A DNA stretch of 64,000 bases from Linanthus parryae (lineage: Eukaryota > Streptophyta > Magnoliopsida > Ericales > Polemoniaceae). The notes beneath the pieces were generated by a model, which was given only the letters and a program-made list of their open reading frames with translations, made no database searches and had not been told where the DNA came from. The stretch is taken from the NCBI GenBank assembly GCA_023055425.1, contig JALGPY010000003.1, positions 55,599,891 through 55,663,890 on the forward strand, written 5' to 3'. Both the position numbers and the translations under genes were made by a program. The number at the start of each line of letters is the position of its first letter. The first letter of the stretch is position 1. Shown in pieces: positions 42,939 through 52,904 of the stretch.

Positions 42939-45656
42939 CTCCCCCGCAGTCGAAACTGTAGGCGTGCCAACACTGAGACTGGAACGGAAGCGCTGGAACA
43001 ATGGCCGAGGAAGACCCTTGGTGAAGATGTCGGCGTACTGATAATCTGCTGGAATGTGCAACACGCGAAGCTGACCCAAACGAACCTTCTCACGAACGAA
43101 GTGGAGATCAATCTCAACATGCTTAGTGCGCTGATGCTGAACAGGATTACCAGAGAGATAGACAGCACTCACATTGTCGCAATACACGACGGTGGCCCGA
43201 GGCGGGGCAACACGAAGCTGAAGAAGCAAATTCCGAACCCAGCAGAGTTCGGAGACGGCGTTAGCAACACCGCGATACTCAGCATCAGCACTAGAACGAG
43301 ATACTGTGGCCTGTCGCTTGGACGACCAACTCAAAAGATTGTCTCCATAGAAGACACAGTAACCAGAAGTGGAGCGGCGCGTGTCCGGACAACCAGCCCA
43401 ATCTGCGTCAGTGTAGGCGGTGAGGGAATCAGCAGCGGAGGCAGAGAGTCGAAGACCATACTCTAGTGTCCCACTGACGTAGCGCAAGATACGCTTCAGG
43501 GCATGAAAGTGAGGCTCACGGGGATCGTGCATGAAGAGACAGACCTGCTGAACGGCAAACTGGATGTCTGGTCGAGTGAACGTGAGGTACTGCAAGGCCC
43601 CAGCAAGGCTGCGGTATAGTGTAGGATCAGCAACCGGTGGGCCAGATGTGGCTGTGAGTTTACTCCCGACCTCAACAGGGGTGGCAGTAGACTTACAGGT
43701 CGACATAGAGGCACAACGAAGAATCTCGGTCGCATACTGATGCTGAGACAGGAACAGGCCAGACGAATCACGGGTGACAGCGATGCCCAGAAAATGATGC
43801 AGATGGCCCAGGTCAGTCATAGCAAACTCTCCAGAGAGCTGGGAGATAATCTGATCCAAGACAACCGGAGACGACCCAGTGATGACGATATCATCCACAT
43901 AGAGCAGGAGATAGACGATGTCCGAGCCACGGTTGTAGACGAAGAGAGACTCATCGCAGGAGCAACCAGAGAAACCGATGGTCTGTGTGAGGACGGTGGC
44001 AAATCGCTGAAACCAAGCACGTGGAGCCTGCTTCAGACCATATAAGGATTTGCGTAACCGGCAAACAAAGTCAGGATGACGCGTGTCACGGTAGCCAGGG
44101 GGCTGATGCATGTATACCGTCTCAGAGAGATCACCATGAAGAAAAGCGTTCTTGACATCCAGCTGCCGAATAGGCCAAGAGCGCGTGACGGCAATGCTGA
44201 GAACTGTACGGATGGTGGTCGGTTTGACAACCGAGCTGAAAGTCTCCTCACAATCAATCCCAACCATCTGGGACTTCCCATTAGCTACCAATCGCGCCTT
44301 ATAGCGCTGCAGACTACCATCAGCGCGAAACTTGTGGCGAAAGAGCCACATAGATCGCAGAACATTAGCCCCTGCCGGGCGAGGAACCAGATCCCAAGTG
44401 TGGTTCGTAACCATAGCTCCAAACTCATCATCCATGGCCGCTTTCCAGTGAGGATCCGACAAGGCTAGGATGGGGGATTTGGGAAGGGGCGATATGGGGT
44501 CTGGTAGCTGGGCCGCTAACGTGAGACGGGTGACTGGTTTGACTATGCCATGCATGGATCTGGTAGTCATCTGAGGAGAGAGAGGGGGAGGAGAAGTGGC
44601 CACTGGGCTCGGTGTGGATGACTCAGGGGGGTCAGGTAACACAGACACAGAGGGTACAGGAGGAGGGCGAGTGGACACAGATCGACGGACGTAGTGCTGA
44701 GGAAAAGGTTCCACAAGGGTCCTGGACGGGGAAAGCTGTGTGGGTGCCCTAGTAGGTGCGGGTGGTGATGTGGATGCCCTAGGAGGGATGGGTGAGGGTG
44801 TGTGTGTCACAGGGTTATGAGCACGATGAGTGAAAAGGGGAGACGGAAGACTGTCATCGGGATCAGACGTCCTGTGAACAGAGGGAGACACAGACCCAGT
44901 AGTGGAGAAAGGAAACACCGTCTCATCAAAGGTGACATGACGGGAAGTGTGAACCCGACCAGTACTCAAGTCTAGACACCTGTACCCACGATGATTAAGA
45001 GGGTATCCCAGAAAGACACATCGAACAGAACGTGGTGCAAGCTTGTGAGGTGAGGTGGCATAGAGGTTCGGGTAACACAAGCATCCGAACGTGCGGAGAT
45101 GCTCATAGGATGGGGAGCGATGGTAGAGGGCAACAGTAGGAATATTGTTGCCAAGGACTTTGGTGGGAAGAATGTTATGAAGGTAGACAGCAGTCAGAAG
45201 AGACTCAACCCAGAAAGAGGCTGGAAGGGAGGCCTGAGCTAGGAGGGCACGACTGATGTCATTGATTCGACGAATCATGCGTTCAGCTTTGCCATTTTGA
45301 GATGACGTCTGAGGACACGCAAACCGGAAGACAAGTCCATGATTAATGGCATGAGAGTGAAAAGAGCCATTATCGAATTCTCCACCAAGGTCACATTGAA
45401 AAGTTTTGATGGGTAGCTCAAATTGAGTTTGTACAAAAGTAGTGAATTGTTTAAATTTTGATATCGCTTCGCTTTTCTGTTTAAGTGGGAAAACCCAGAG
45501 AAAATGGGTATAGTCATCTAATAGTAGTAGGTAGTATTTGTAGTGCGATTTGCTTAAGACCGGAGATGTCCATAGATCACTGTGAACAATGTCAAATGGA
45601 CGAGTAGTAGAAGAAGTAGATGGTGAAAAAGGCAAACGCACGTGTTTACTAATTTG
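42936..45656 (-). CDS. Copia D pol, downstream part: integrase core, RT, RNase H
   Basis: 907 codons are open without a stop on the minus strand. Integrase core follows the zinc finger (FDIVHSDLW, then a DLGGEF-like motif, then SSQNGKAERMIRRI). A Pro/Ser-rich linker comes next, with RT (YKARLVANGKSQ, SLYGLKQAPRAWFQRF, catalytic LLYVDDIVITGSS) and RNase H (TDADWAGCPDTRRSTSGYCVF, SSADAEYRGVA, TKHVEIDLHFVREKV, ADIFTKGLP). The upstream part is at 61333-62265. The two pieces are in the same reading frame once element B and one target-site copy are set aside, so the ORF was intact when B arrived. Confidence 0.9.
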   Translation of the reverse strand, partial: QISKHVRLPFSPSTSSTTRPFDIVHSDLWTSPVLSKSHYKYYLLLLDDYTHFLWVFPLKQKSEAISKFKQFTTFVQTQFELPIKTFQCDLGGEFDNGSFHSHAINHGLVFRFACPQTSSQNGKAERMIRRINDISRALLAQASLPASFWVESLLTAVYLHNILPTKVLGNNIPTVALYHRSPSYEHLRTFGCLCYPNLYATSPHKLAPRSVRCVFLGYPLNHRGYRCLDLSTGRVHTSRHVTFDETVFPFSTTGSVSPSVHRTSDPDDSLPSPLFTHRAHNPVTHTPSPIPPRASTSPPAPTRAPTQLSPSRTLVEPFPQHYVRRSVSTRPPPVPSVSVLPDPPESSTPSPVATSPPPLSPQMTTRSMHGIVKPVTRLTLAAQLPDPISPLPKSPILALSDPHWKAAMDDEFGAMVTNHTWDLVPRPAGANVLRSMWLFRHKFRADGSLQRYKARLVANGKSQMVGIDCEETFSSVVKPTTIRTVLSIAVTRSWPIRQLDVKNAFLHGDLSETVYMHQPPGYRDTRHPDFVCRLRKSLYGLKQAPRAWFQRFATVLTQTIGFSGCSCDESLFVYNRGSDIVYLLLYVDDIVITGSSPVVLDQIISQLSGEFAMTDLGHLHHFLGIAVTRDSSGLFLSQHQYATEILRCASMSTCKSTATPVEVGSKLTATSGPPVADPTLYRSLAGALQYLTFTRPDIQFAVQQVCLFMHDPREPHFHALKRILRYVSGTLEYGLRLSASAADSLTAYTDADWAGCPDTRRSTSGYCVFYGDNLLSWSSKRQATVSRSSADAEYRGVANAVSELCWVRNLLLQLRVAPPRATVVYCDNVSAVYLSGNPVQHQRTKHVEIDLHFVREKVRLGQLRVLHIPADYQYADIFTKGLPRPLFQRFRSSLSVGTPTVSTAGE

Positions 45657-45661
45657 ACAAG

Positions 45662-46279
45662 TGTAGATACTGCTTTATGACATGGCAGATCTAGGCCACG
45701 TGGCAAGCATCCAGCACACCATATTGTGCTCCACACACACAGGATCACCAGCCGAGCTGATCCATGTGGGGGCTGCGAGACAGAGCCCTCGCATACCACT
45801 GCACGGGACTTGTAGGGACTTTGTGGTCTGGAGGCTAGAGTAAGCCCTGTCGCGTGCGAGCCAAGCCCGCGCGCGACCTTTAGTAACTGTTTTGAGAGAT
45901 CTATGGCACGAGCTCCCTAGACCCAGTCAAACCCGGTCAACCTCGTAACGGTTCCGGTACTTGCGCACCACGTGCTCTAACGGTTCCTATATACTCGGAC
46001 GAACGTGCCGTTATGGTTAAGCTAATTAAGCCGCCATCAATGGGCGCATTAACCACACTACAACGGCCACGTTCTCCAGTATATATACATCGTTAACTTT
46101 TCCATACAAAAAAAAACAACACTGCCATACGCGGAAGCTCTGCCAAACCTCTGTCTCTCTCTCAGACATTGCTACTGACTTGCTCTCTCCCTACACACAC
46201 CCCTATTCTTCCTGTGCGATCCCTGATCCACTACGTACGGTGTACACGGAGGTCTCCCCGCCGGAATCTCTTGTGCACA
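45662..46279 (+). repeat. 5' LTR of Tat element B
   Basis: 618 bp, TGTAGATACT...TTGTGCACA. U3 has CACGTG motifs in GGCCACGTGGC (about 45692) and CCACGTGC (about 45968). TATATATA at 46080-46087 is followed by an A9 run and a CT-rich leader. No difference from 60715-61332 is seen. Confidence 0.95.
46080..46087 (+). promoter_or_regulatory. TATA box in the 5' LTR of Tat element B
   Basis: TATATATA in CCAGTATATATACATCG, with the CT-rich stretch CTCTGTCTCTCTCTCAG about 65 bp downstream. It is the likely core promoter for genomic RNA. The equivalent TATATATATA is in element A. Confidence 0.6.
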
Positions 46280-46282
46280 TTT

Positions 46283-46300
46283 TGGTGAACCCGACGTGAA
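46283..46300 (+). other. Primer-binding site of Tat element B (tRNA-Trp type)
   Basis: TGGTGAACCCGACGTGAA, three bases downstream of the 5' LTR. It is the complement of the 18 bases at the 3' end of plant tRNA-Trp with CCA, from memory. Conserved in element A. Confidence 0.75.
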
Positions 46301-46320
46301 ACTTACCGGCAAAAGCAACC

Positions 46321-48933
46321 ATGTCTCAGGAGGATGATGTCAGCAACCGGTCGCCTTCCACCGAAACTCCCTCGGGAGACGAAGCTCGCCGTACTCCGAC
46401 GACTCCCGGCGAGGCACCAACTTTGGAGTCTTTGGATGCCACTGTCCAAAGTCAGGCAAAAGCTCTCAAGTCTCAATCTGCGCAGTTGGAGCGGATCTTG
46501 GCCGTTCTGGGCACCCTTGCGCCAAATCCTCCACCAGGTACCGCCACCCCTCAGGGAGGAGGAACCCCTACTGCTCCAGGATTGGGAGCGTCGGCCACGC
46601 CTCCCAACCCTCATCTGCAAACTCCACCGTCAGCCGCGCAGCTACCTTCGATCCAGGGATCAACAGCGCAAATGCTACCCCCTGCCGCTCACGCCTCTCA
46701 GCCCACGGCTTTGGCGTCTAACCCAACTTTGCAGTACACTTTGCCTCCACCAGCGACGATTTGGGGAAACGCGGGCAGTCAATACACTCCCAATCCTCCG
46801 ACAGCATATGTGTCGCCACCGCCTACGGCAACCCCTCCGGCAGCTACCGAGGGAAGCCTCCCAGAATGCATGACGTCCTTGCAGAAGCGCGTGGACTCCA
46901 TCTTGGCTCATCAGTCATTCGCGGATACCATCATCCCGAAGCTAGACAACGATCCACCCATCCCACGAGAGATCTATCTCATGCCTAACCCGGCGGGGTA
47001 TAAGGCTCCTAAATGGGACAAGTTCGAGGACGTCAATGGAAACGCTCATGAGCATGTCATGCGTTTCATCGATGTCATGGGTCCATACGGAGCCGATCCC
47101 AAACTGCTGATGCGGGAATTCCCAAAAACCCTTGGGAATGTAGCATACAAATGGTACCGAACATTGGAGGCCGCATCCGTGAAAACTTGGGACGACATGG
47201 TCCAGAAGTTCTATACCAAGTTCTTCCAGATGGAAGAAAAGGTGACGATGATCCACCTCTCACGGATGTATCAGAAACGCGAGGAAGATGGAATCACTTT
47301 CATCAAGAAATTCAGAGCGAAATCCTTGGAGTGCAAGGATCCAATGCTCGAAAGTCGGCTCGTAGAGATATGCCTGCAGTGCATGCGAGACGAATACAAA
47401 AGCATGCTGATCAATTTGCAAACACCGACGTTTTCAAAGCTCATCGAATGCACGATGAACATCGAGCCTATTGTCGAGAGACAGAGGAAGAAGAGCGCTC
47501 CAGAACGACCTGCGAGCGGCACCACCTACAAGATCGGCAGATTTGGTTACAAGCGGGGACGCGAAGCTGAGGTCAATACAGTTTCGCCCCAGAAGCAAGC
47601 GAAGGCTGCAAACTTCGATGCACCGCCTCTGCCATGCTCGGTGGAGGAAGCAAGCGATCTATGCAGACAGTGGCGTAAGGACGGCGTCCTCCCACCGCTC
47701 GAGAAAGCACCCTCCAAGGAGATGACTAGGGACCCTAAGTGGTGCGAATACCACGGCAAGGTCATGCACCCCACAGCCGAGTGCAAGAAGCTCAGATTCA
47801 CGCTCGATCAGAAGATGAAGAGCGGCGAACTCATCGTCAGCGACCATCGGAAGGATGTGCGCAACAACCCACTGCCTGCCCATACAGATTCGGGCTCAAA
47901 AGGCAAAGAGGTCGCCATGATCTCGATAGTTGACTTGGAAGAAGTCGCAGAGGATGGTCTGCCCATCGTTGCTGAAGTCCATGAAGATGAAGACTACAGC
48001 ATGGACACGGAAGATGAGCGCGCCGACCGCATGAAAGGGTCGCACGGCTTCGACAGATTCTTCAACGAGATGAACTTCTCCGAAAAATGTCGAGCGGACA
48101 TGACAAAAGCAATCTTAAGGGTAGCAGAGGACTACGAGGAGGACCTCGTGGTCTCCAACGGGAAAGTTGTCAGGGCGTCCCGTTCCACAGAAAAGATTAT
48201 GACCTTTTCTGCCAGCGACAAAAAGACAGATGCGAGCCACCAGAGGCCCCTGTACGTGACCGCCATCATCAACGGCGTCGAATTCAAGCGAGCATTCGTC
48301 GATGGAGGAGCAGCGGTCAATGTTGTTCCACTCCACACACTGAAGCTAGCAGGGATCCCCGAGCACAAGGTAGTCAAGCGTCCATCCCCGCTGGTGGGAT
48401 TCGGAAGCGATTCCAGAATGACGATCGGGTGGATCCGCCTGGGCGTTCAGATCGGCAAAATCAAGTGCTCGGCGAAGTTCTATGTCATAGACGCGAACAC
48501 CACATACCACATGATCATAGGTCGAGCCTGGATTCATCGCTTCGACGCGATTCCTTCGACGGCTCACCAGGTGATGAAAGCTATCTGGAACGACAGGATT
48601 GTCGAGATACCGGCCTCAACCAACCCGTTCAACTTGGACGAAGCGCATCTCAGCGAGGCGGTGTGGTTCACCGAGATGGCGGACGAGCAAACACCCGGAC
48701 CATTCAACCCCACTCCTTTACCTCTCTGGGAGGACATCAAGGACCAGTCACCTGCAGGCGTGATGGTAACAAGGGGAGATACCAAGGAAACGCCGCCTAT
48801 TCACGAAGAGGCGCCGCGCATCGCATATCATCGCAAGAGTGTCTACACTCTGAAGAGGATCGCAAAGCACGACCCCGAGGGCAAGGAGATAGAGAGCTTC
48901 TACGCCAATGGGAAGAAGTGCTATCGCATATGA
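46321..48933 (+). CDS. Gag-protease of Tat element B
   Basis: 870 residues from ATG 46321. N-terminal residues 1-180 are Pro/Ala/Thr/Ser-rich, with a short helical part at about 35-65. The gag domain spans about 230-385. A CEYHG..MHPTAEC zinc-binding motif lies at 475-488 and an acidic linker at about 540-570. The aspartic protease has VDGGAAVNVV (Asp661) and a later IIGRAWIHRF block. Gag forms the particle; the protease matures it. The stop is a single UGA (48931-48933), after which the same frame stays open into pol. Confidence 0.95.
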   Translation: MSQEDDVSNRSPSTETPSGDEARRTPTTPGEAPTLESLDATVQSQAKALKSQSAQLERILAVLGTLAPNPPPGTATPQGGGTPTAPGLGASATPPNPHLQTPPSAAQLPSIQGSTAQMLPPAAHASQPTALASNPTLQYTLPPPATIWGNAGSQYTPNPPTAYVSPPPTATPPAATEGSLPECMTSLQKRVDSILAHQSFADTIIPKLDNDPPIPREIYLMPNPAGYKAPKWDKFEDVNGNAHEHVMRFIDVMGPYGADPKLLMREFPKTLGNVAYKWYRTLEAASVKTWDDMVQKFYTKFFQMEEKVTMIHLSRMYQKREEDGITFIKKFRAKSLECKDPMLESRLVEICLQCMRDEYKSMLINLQTPTFSKLIECTMNIEPIVERQRKKSAPERPASGTTYKIGRFGYKRGREAEVNTVSPQKQAKAANFDAPPLPCSVEEASDLCRQWRKDGVLPPLEKAPSKEMTRDPKWCEYHGKVMHPTAECKKLRFTLDQKMKSGELIVSDHRKDVRNNPLPAHTDSGSKGKEVAMISIVDLEEVAEDGLPIVAEVHEDEDYSMDTEDERADRMKGSHGFDRFFNEMNFSEKCRADMTKAILRVAEDYEEDLVVSNGKVVRASRSTEKIMTFSASDKKTDASHQRPLYVTAIINGVEFKRAFVDGGAAVNVVPLHTLKLAGIPEHKVVKRPSPLVGFGSDSRMTIGWIRLGVQIGKIKCSAKFYVIDANTTYHMIIGRAWIHRFDAIPSTAHQVMKAIWNDRIVEIPASTNPFNLDEAHLSEAVWFTEMADEQTPGPFNPTPLPLWEDIKDQSPAGVMVTRGDTKETPPIHEEAPRIAYHRKSVYTLKRIAKHDPEGKEIESFYANGKKCYRI

Positions 48934-49065
48934 AGGTGCGCGGGGACGTCCTCACACGGGCATGGGGGTGTCCCTGGGCAAATCAATCGAATCAAACAAG
49001 TTGCGCTGACAGAAGAGCCAACACAGATCGTTTCAGATGAGAAACTCAAAGAAGCGCCCGAATGC
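48931..49065 (+). promoter_or_regulatory. In-frame UGA and open linker between gag-protease and pol
   Basis: After AUA-UGA-AGG the same frame runs 44 codons without another stop to the first Met of pol (49066). Element A has the same arrangement (32161 back to 32029), although its linker differs at about 13 of 132 positions, mostly changing amino acids. This fits stop-codon readthrough, or an unseen splice, to make Gag-Pol. Reinitiation at 49066 is also possible. Confidence 0.6.
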
Positions 49066-52000
49066 ATGGAAGACAGGCCAAGACCACAAAAGCAAGAGCT
49101 AAAGGAAGTGTTCCTCAGCCCGAACGAGGAAAAGAGGAGGCCAGTCTTTCTGAGTGCGGACCTCACAAGCGAAGAGGAACAAAGGCTGCTGCAGCTCCTA
49201 ACTGAGTACAAGGATGTATTCGCATGGGAATACGATGAGATGCCAGGTCTAGACACGAGCATCACTATGCACCGTTTAGATGTCATCCCAGGGTCTAAAC
49301 CGGTCAAGCAAAGCACCAGAAGCTTCAGGCCAGAGCTCAACGTGAAGATCAAACAGGAGATCGTCAAACTCCTAGATGCCAAATTCATAGAGCCAAATCA
49401 CCATCCCACATGGTTGGCCAACATCGTGCCAGTGGTGAAGAAGAACGGACAACTCCGCATCTGCGTAGATTTCCGAGACCTCAATCGTTTCTGTCCCAAG
49501 GACGATTTCCCACTGCCTAATATCGACTTGCTCATTGATTCAACGGCAGGCCATCGCATGTTCAGTTTCATGGACGGCTTCAGCGGGTACAATCAAATCA
49601 AGATGGATCCCGAAGATGCAAGGAAAACTGCATTCATCACTCCCGTGGGGGTATTCAACTATACGGTAATGCCATTCGGTCTTAAGAATGCAGGCGCAAC
49701 TTATCAGCGGGCCATGATGGCTCTATTCCACGACATGATGCACAAAGAAGTGGAATTCTATGTGGATGACTTGGTCGTCAAATCCAAGTATGAAGCAGAT
49801 CACCTTCCAGACTTGCGAAAGGTATTCAACAGATGCAGGAGCTTTCAACTGAAAATGAATCCCATGAAATGCGCATTCGGCGTGACTTCGGGGAAGTTTT
49901 TGGGATGTGTAGTTCATCGCCAAGGGATCGAACCTGACCCTGCGAAAGTGTCAGCCATCACCAGCATGACGCCACCTCACGATCAAAGTACCTTGAAAAC
50001 ATTCTTGGGAAAATTGTCATATCTGCGGAGATTCATCCCAGCAATCGCCGAGATCACGTGCTGCTTCAGCACCCTCCTCAAGAAGGACGCCGCGTACAAC
50101 TGGGCTCCTGATCACGAAGCCGCATTCGAAAAGCTAAAGGGGCTACTCACATCCCCAAAGATAATGATCGCGCCTCAACTGGGATCGCCGCTTCTGCTAT
50201 ACCTTACATCGACAAGGAAGTCTATAGGAGCGCTCTTGGCTCAGATCTATGAGGGACAAGAGAGGCCTATCTATTACATCTCCCGCATTGTGCAGCCTGC
50301 TGAATCAAGGTACACGGACATCGAACGTCATTGCCTTGCTTTATTCTTCGTAATAGAGAAGTTGAGACACTATTTTGCATCGCACAAAGTAGTGGTGGTT
50401 ACCAAAAGCGACCCCATAAGATATCTGCTGACTCACACCACTCCGGGCGGAAGATTGGCGAAATGGTACATGACCATCTCTCAATACGATATCACATGCG
50501 TGAAACCAAGAGCGATCAAGTCGCAGGCGGTAGCAGATCTGTTGGCACAGTTCCCCGACAACAGTTACGAACCTGTGATCGAGGAAGAACTCGAAGGCCC
50601 TGAAATCTACGCGATTGACGTGCCCTATTGGACCCTCCACTTCGACGGTTCGTCAACCAGAAAAGGTGGAGGCATTGGAATAGTCTTGACAAAGCCGGAC
50701 GGGGAAGTCATACAGATGTCCGCAAAACTCAATTTCGCAGTCACGAACAACGAGGCGGAATACGAGGCTCTGATCGCGGGGCTCCGTGCGGCGAAAGCTT
50801 TGGAAGTGAGCAACTTAACAGTCATGGGAGATTCCAAGCTGATTGTTAAGCAGGCCTCGGGCGAATATGGTTTAAAGGAGATCAACCTCCTGCCATACCG
50901 TACCCTAGTGCAAAAGCTGATGCAGCAATTCTGCGACGTGAAATACGAGCACAAACCCCGAGCGGACAACAGGCATGCAGACGCCTTAGCAACTCTGGGA
51001 TCTAAGGTCAGCATAGACAAATGCCCTGCGAGGATTTCCATCGAAGTGCGAACATCGTCGGCATTAATAGAAGAGGCGTGCGACGACGAACACATGGATG
51101 ACGCAGACTGGCGAAAAGCAATCCTGCAAGCTATTGCGAAAGGCACCAGTGGCGAAAGCTGGGTACTCACGAAAGGATACTGCATCCACGACAACACCCT
51201 TTACTACAAGGGTCCTGGAGGAATACTCATGCGTTGTGTCTCCGAGCAAGAGGGACAACAGCTGTTAGAAAAGATTCACCAACACGCTTGCGGAGAAAGC
51301 GAGGTGTCAATCTACAGGAAAGCTCAGAGATATGGCATTCATTGGCCAGGCATGTCAACAGCTGCAGCCCTGATACAAGGGAAGTGCGAGAGTTGCGCAC
51401 TAATCAAAGATTCTCTTCTTGTCGCTCTAATCGACGACGACACAGACTGGAGAAAGCCATTGTTTGAATTCCTCACCAAGGGCACCGTGCCCGAATCGAG
51501 AAAAGAGGCAGACAAATTAAAGAGGAAAGCTTCTCGATATGTGGTTCAAGAAAATCTGCTTTGGCGAAAAGGTCACGAAGGCAACTTGCTGCGATGCCTA
51601 GACGATAGGGAAGCACAAGAAGTCATGGACCTCTCCCATCAGGTGGAACACCAGGGAGGTGCGAAATTATGCAGACAGCTCCTCTCAATCGGATACTTCT
51701 GGCCCACGATGGAAGTCGACTGCCGCACCAAAGTGCGACGCTGCCAAGAATGTCAATTCAAAGGGAACCTAGTGCACGCTCCCGCCGTGGACCTACATGC
51801 ACTAGGAACGCCATGGCCATTTCACACATGGGCTTTGGACTTCATTGGCCCCATCCGACCAACGTCACATGGGAACCATTTCATTCTCACCGCAACTGAG
51901 CTGTTCACCAAATGGGTGGAAGCAATACCACTGAAGACGGCAAATGCGCTGGCTGTGGTCAACTTCATCCAGGAAAACATCGTATGCAGGTTCGGAATCC

Positions 52001-52671
52001 CGAATACTATTCTTTCAGATAACGGTACTCCTTTTGTTAATCGTCAGGTAGCTACAAAACTTGCGGAGTACAATATCAGGCAGATATGCTCTACCCCCTA
52101 TTATCCAAAGGGAAACGGGCAAGCCGAGGCGACCAACAAAACACTGCTGAGAATTCTGAGCAAGATGGTCGCAGATGACCACAAGAAGTGGGCCGACTCC
52201 CTTAACATGGCTCTGTGGGCCTACAGAACTTCTCCAAGGACACCCACAGGGGCCTCGCCATTTCTACTATGTTATGGGGCCGAAGCTGTGGTACCTGCGG
52301 AGGTCAGAGTCAATTCGGCAAGGCTGGCCTTCCACGCGCTCTATGAAAATCAACGCGATCATGATTTAGTCTTGCTGGAAGAAAAGCGAGAACAAGCCAA
52401 AAGGACTAACAAGCGGTACCAAGAAAGAATCGCTCGCGCCTACAACAAGACAGTCCAGCGACGGGATTTCGCAGTTGGCGACCTGGTCTTGCGCGCATCT
52501 GACCACTGCATGCGAGAAGCAACTCACCCAAAGTTCGCAGCTAATTGGGAAGGACCCTTCGAAGTCACAGAAGTCTTCGACAGCGGCTACTGCAGCATAC
52601 GAAGGTTGCACGGCACAACCTCAACTCCAAGCTCAGTCAACATGCGCTGGATCAAGAAGTACTATCCCTGA
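49066..52671 (+). CDS. Pol of Tat element B: RT, dual RNase H, integrase
   Basis: 1,201 residues from the first Met; translation may enter from gag by UGA readthrough. RT covers about 85-290, with catalytic FYVDDLVV (YVDD 232-235). Gypsy RNase H is at about 370-495. A second, cellular-type RNase H lies at about 520-648, with likely catalytic Asp527, Glu565, Asp589 and Asp639. The dual RNase H is the mark of the Tat lineage. Two successive zinc-finger modules follow (about 678-785 and 790-900), the second with HX3H...CX2C. The integrase core has Asp925, Asp985 and Glu1021 (D-35-E), and the C-terminus has WEGPFEV. There is no chromodomain and no lesions are seen. Confidence 0.95.
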   Translation: MEDRPRPQKQELKEVFLSPNEEKRRPVFLSADLTSEEEQRLLQLLTEYKDVFAWEYDEMPGLDTSITMHRLDVIPGSKPVKQSTRSFRPELNVKIKQEIVKLLDAKFIEPNHHPTWLANIVPVVKKNGQLRICVDFRDLNRFCPKDDFPLPNIDLLIDSTAGHRMFSFMDGFSGYNQIKMDPEDARKTAFITPVGVFNYTVMPFGLKNAGATYQRAMMALFHDMMHKEVEFYVDDLVVKSKYEADHLPDLRKVFNRCRSFQLKMNPMKCAFGVTSGKFLGCVVHRQGIEPDPAKVSAITSMTPPHDQSTLKTFLGKLSYLRRFIPAIAEITCCFSTLLKKDAAYNWAPDHEAAFEKLKGLLTSPKIMIAPQLGSPLLLYLTSTRKSIGALLAQIYEGQERPIYYISRIVQPAESRYTDIERHCLALFFVIEKLRHYFASHKVVVVTKSDPIRYLLTHTTPGGRLAKWYMTISQYDITCVKPRAIKSQAVADLLAQFPDNSYEPVIEEELEGPEIYAIDVPYWTLHFDGSSTRKGGGIGIVLTKPDGEVIQMSAKLNFAVTNNEAEYEALIAGLRAAKALEVSNLTVMGDSKLIVKQASGEYGLKEINLLPYRTLVQKLMQQFCDVKYEHKPRADNRHADALATLGSKVSIDKCPARISIEVRTSSALIEEACDDEHMDDADWRKAILQAIAKGTSGESWVLTKGYCIHDNTLYYKGPGGILMRCVSEQEGQQLLEKIHQHACGESEVSIYRKAQRYGIHWPGMSTAAALIQGKCESCALIKDSLLVALIDDDTDWRKPLFEFLTKGTVPESRKEADKLKRKASRYVVQENLLWRKGHEGNLLRCLDDREAQEVMDLSHQVEHQGGAKLCRQLLSIGYFWPTMEVDCRTKVRRCQECQFKGNLVHAPAVDLHALGTPWPFHTWALDFIGPIRPTSHGNHFILTATELFTKWVEAIPLKTANALAVVNFIQENIVCRFGIPNTILSDNGTPFVNRQVATKLAEYNIRQICSTPYYPKGNGQAEATNKTLLRILSKMVADDHKKWADSLNMALWAYRTSPRTPTGASPFLLCYGAEAVVPAEVRVNSARLAFHALYENQRDHDLVLLEEKREQAKRTNKRYQERIARAYNKTVQRRDFAVGDLVLRASDHCMREATHPKFAANWEGPFEVTEVFDSGYCSIRRLHGTTSTPSSVNMRWIKKYYP

Positions 52672-52904
52672 CTTCTCTTATTTCATACGTTTTATGATAA
52701 CGTTGCTTAATGTCTCATGTGGCTACGATATTCGCAATCTCCTCTCCCATATGAGAGGATTGTAATTCTATCTCTACCATACGAGAATGTCATAATAAAA
52801 GAATTCTCCCAAATGAGAAGTTCATATTTGATTGCTGTTTATATCGCTTTATCTAATTTGTTACAACTGTTAACAATGATTTATTCGCTGCAATAGTAAC
52901 AAAT

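Noticed and set aside
48087..49040. 317-residue ORF overlapping gag of element B in another frame
   Set aside because: Shadow of the gag-protease frame; low-complexity Arg/Gly content and no recognisable domain, and in element A the matching frame is shorter.
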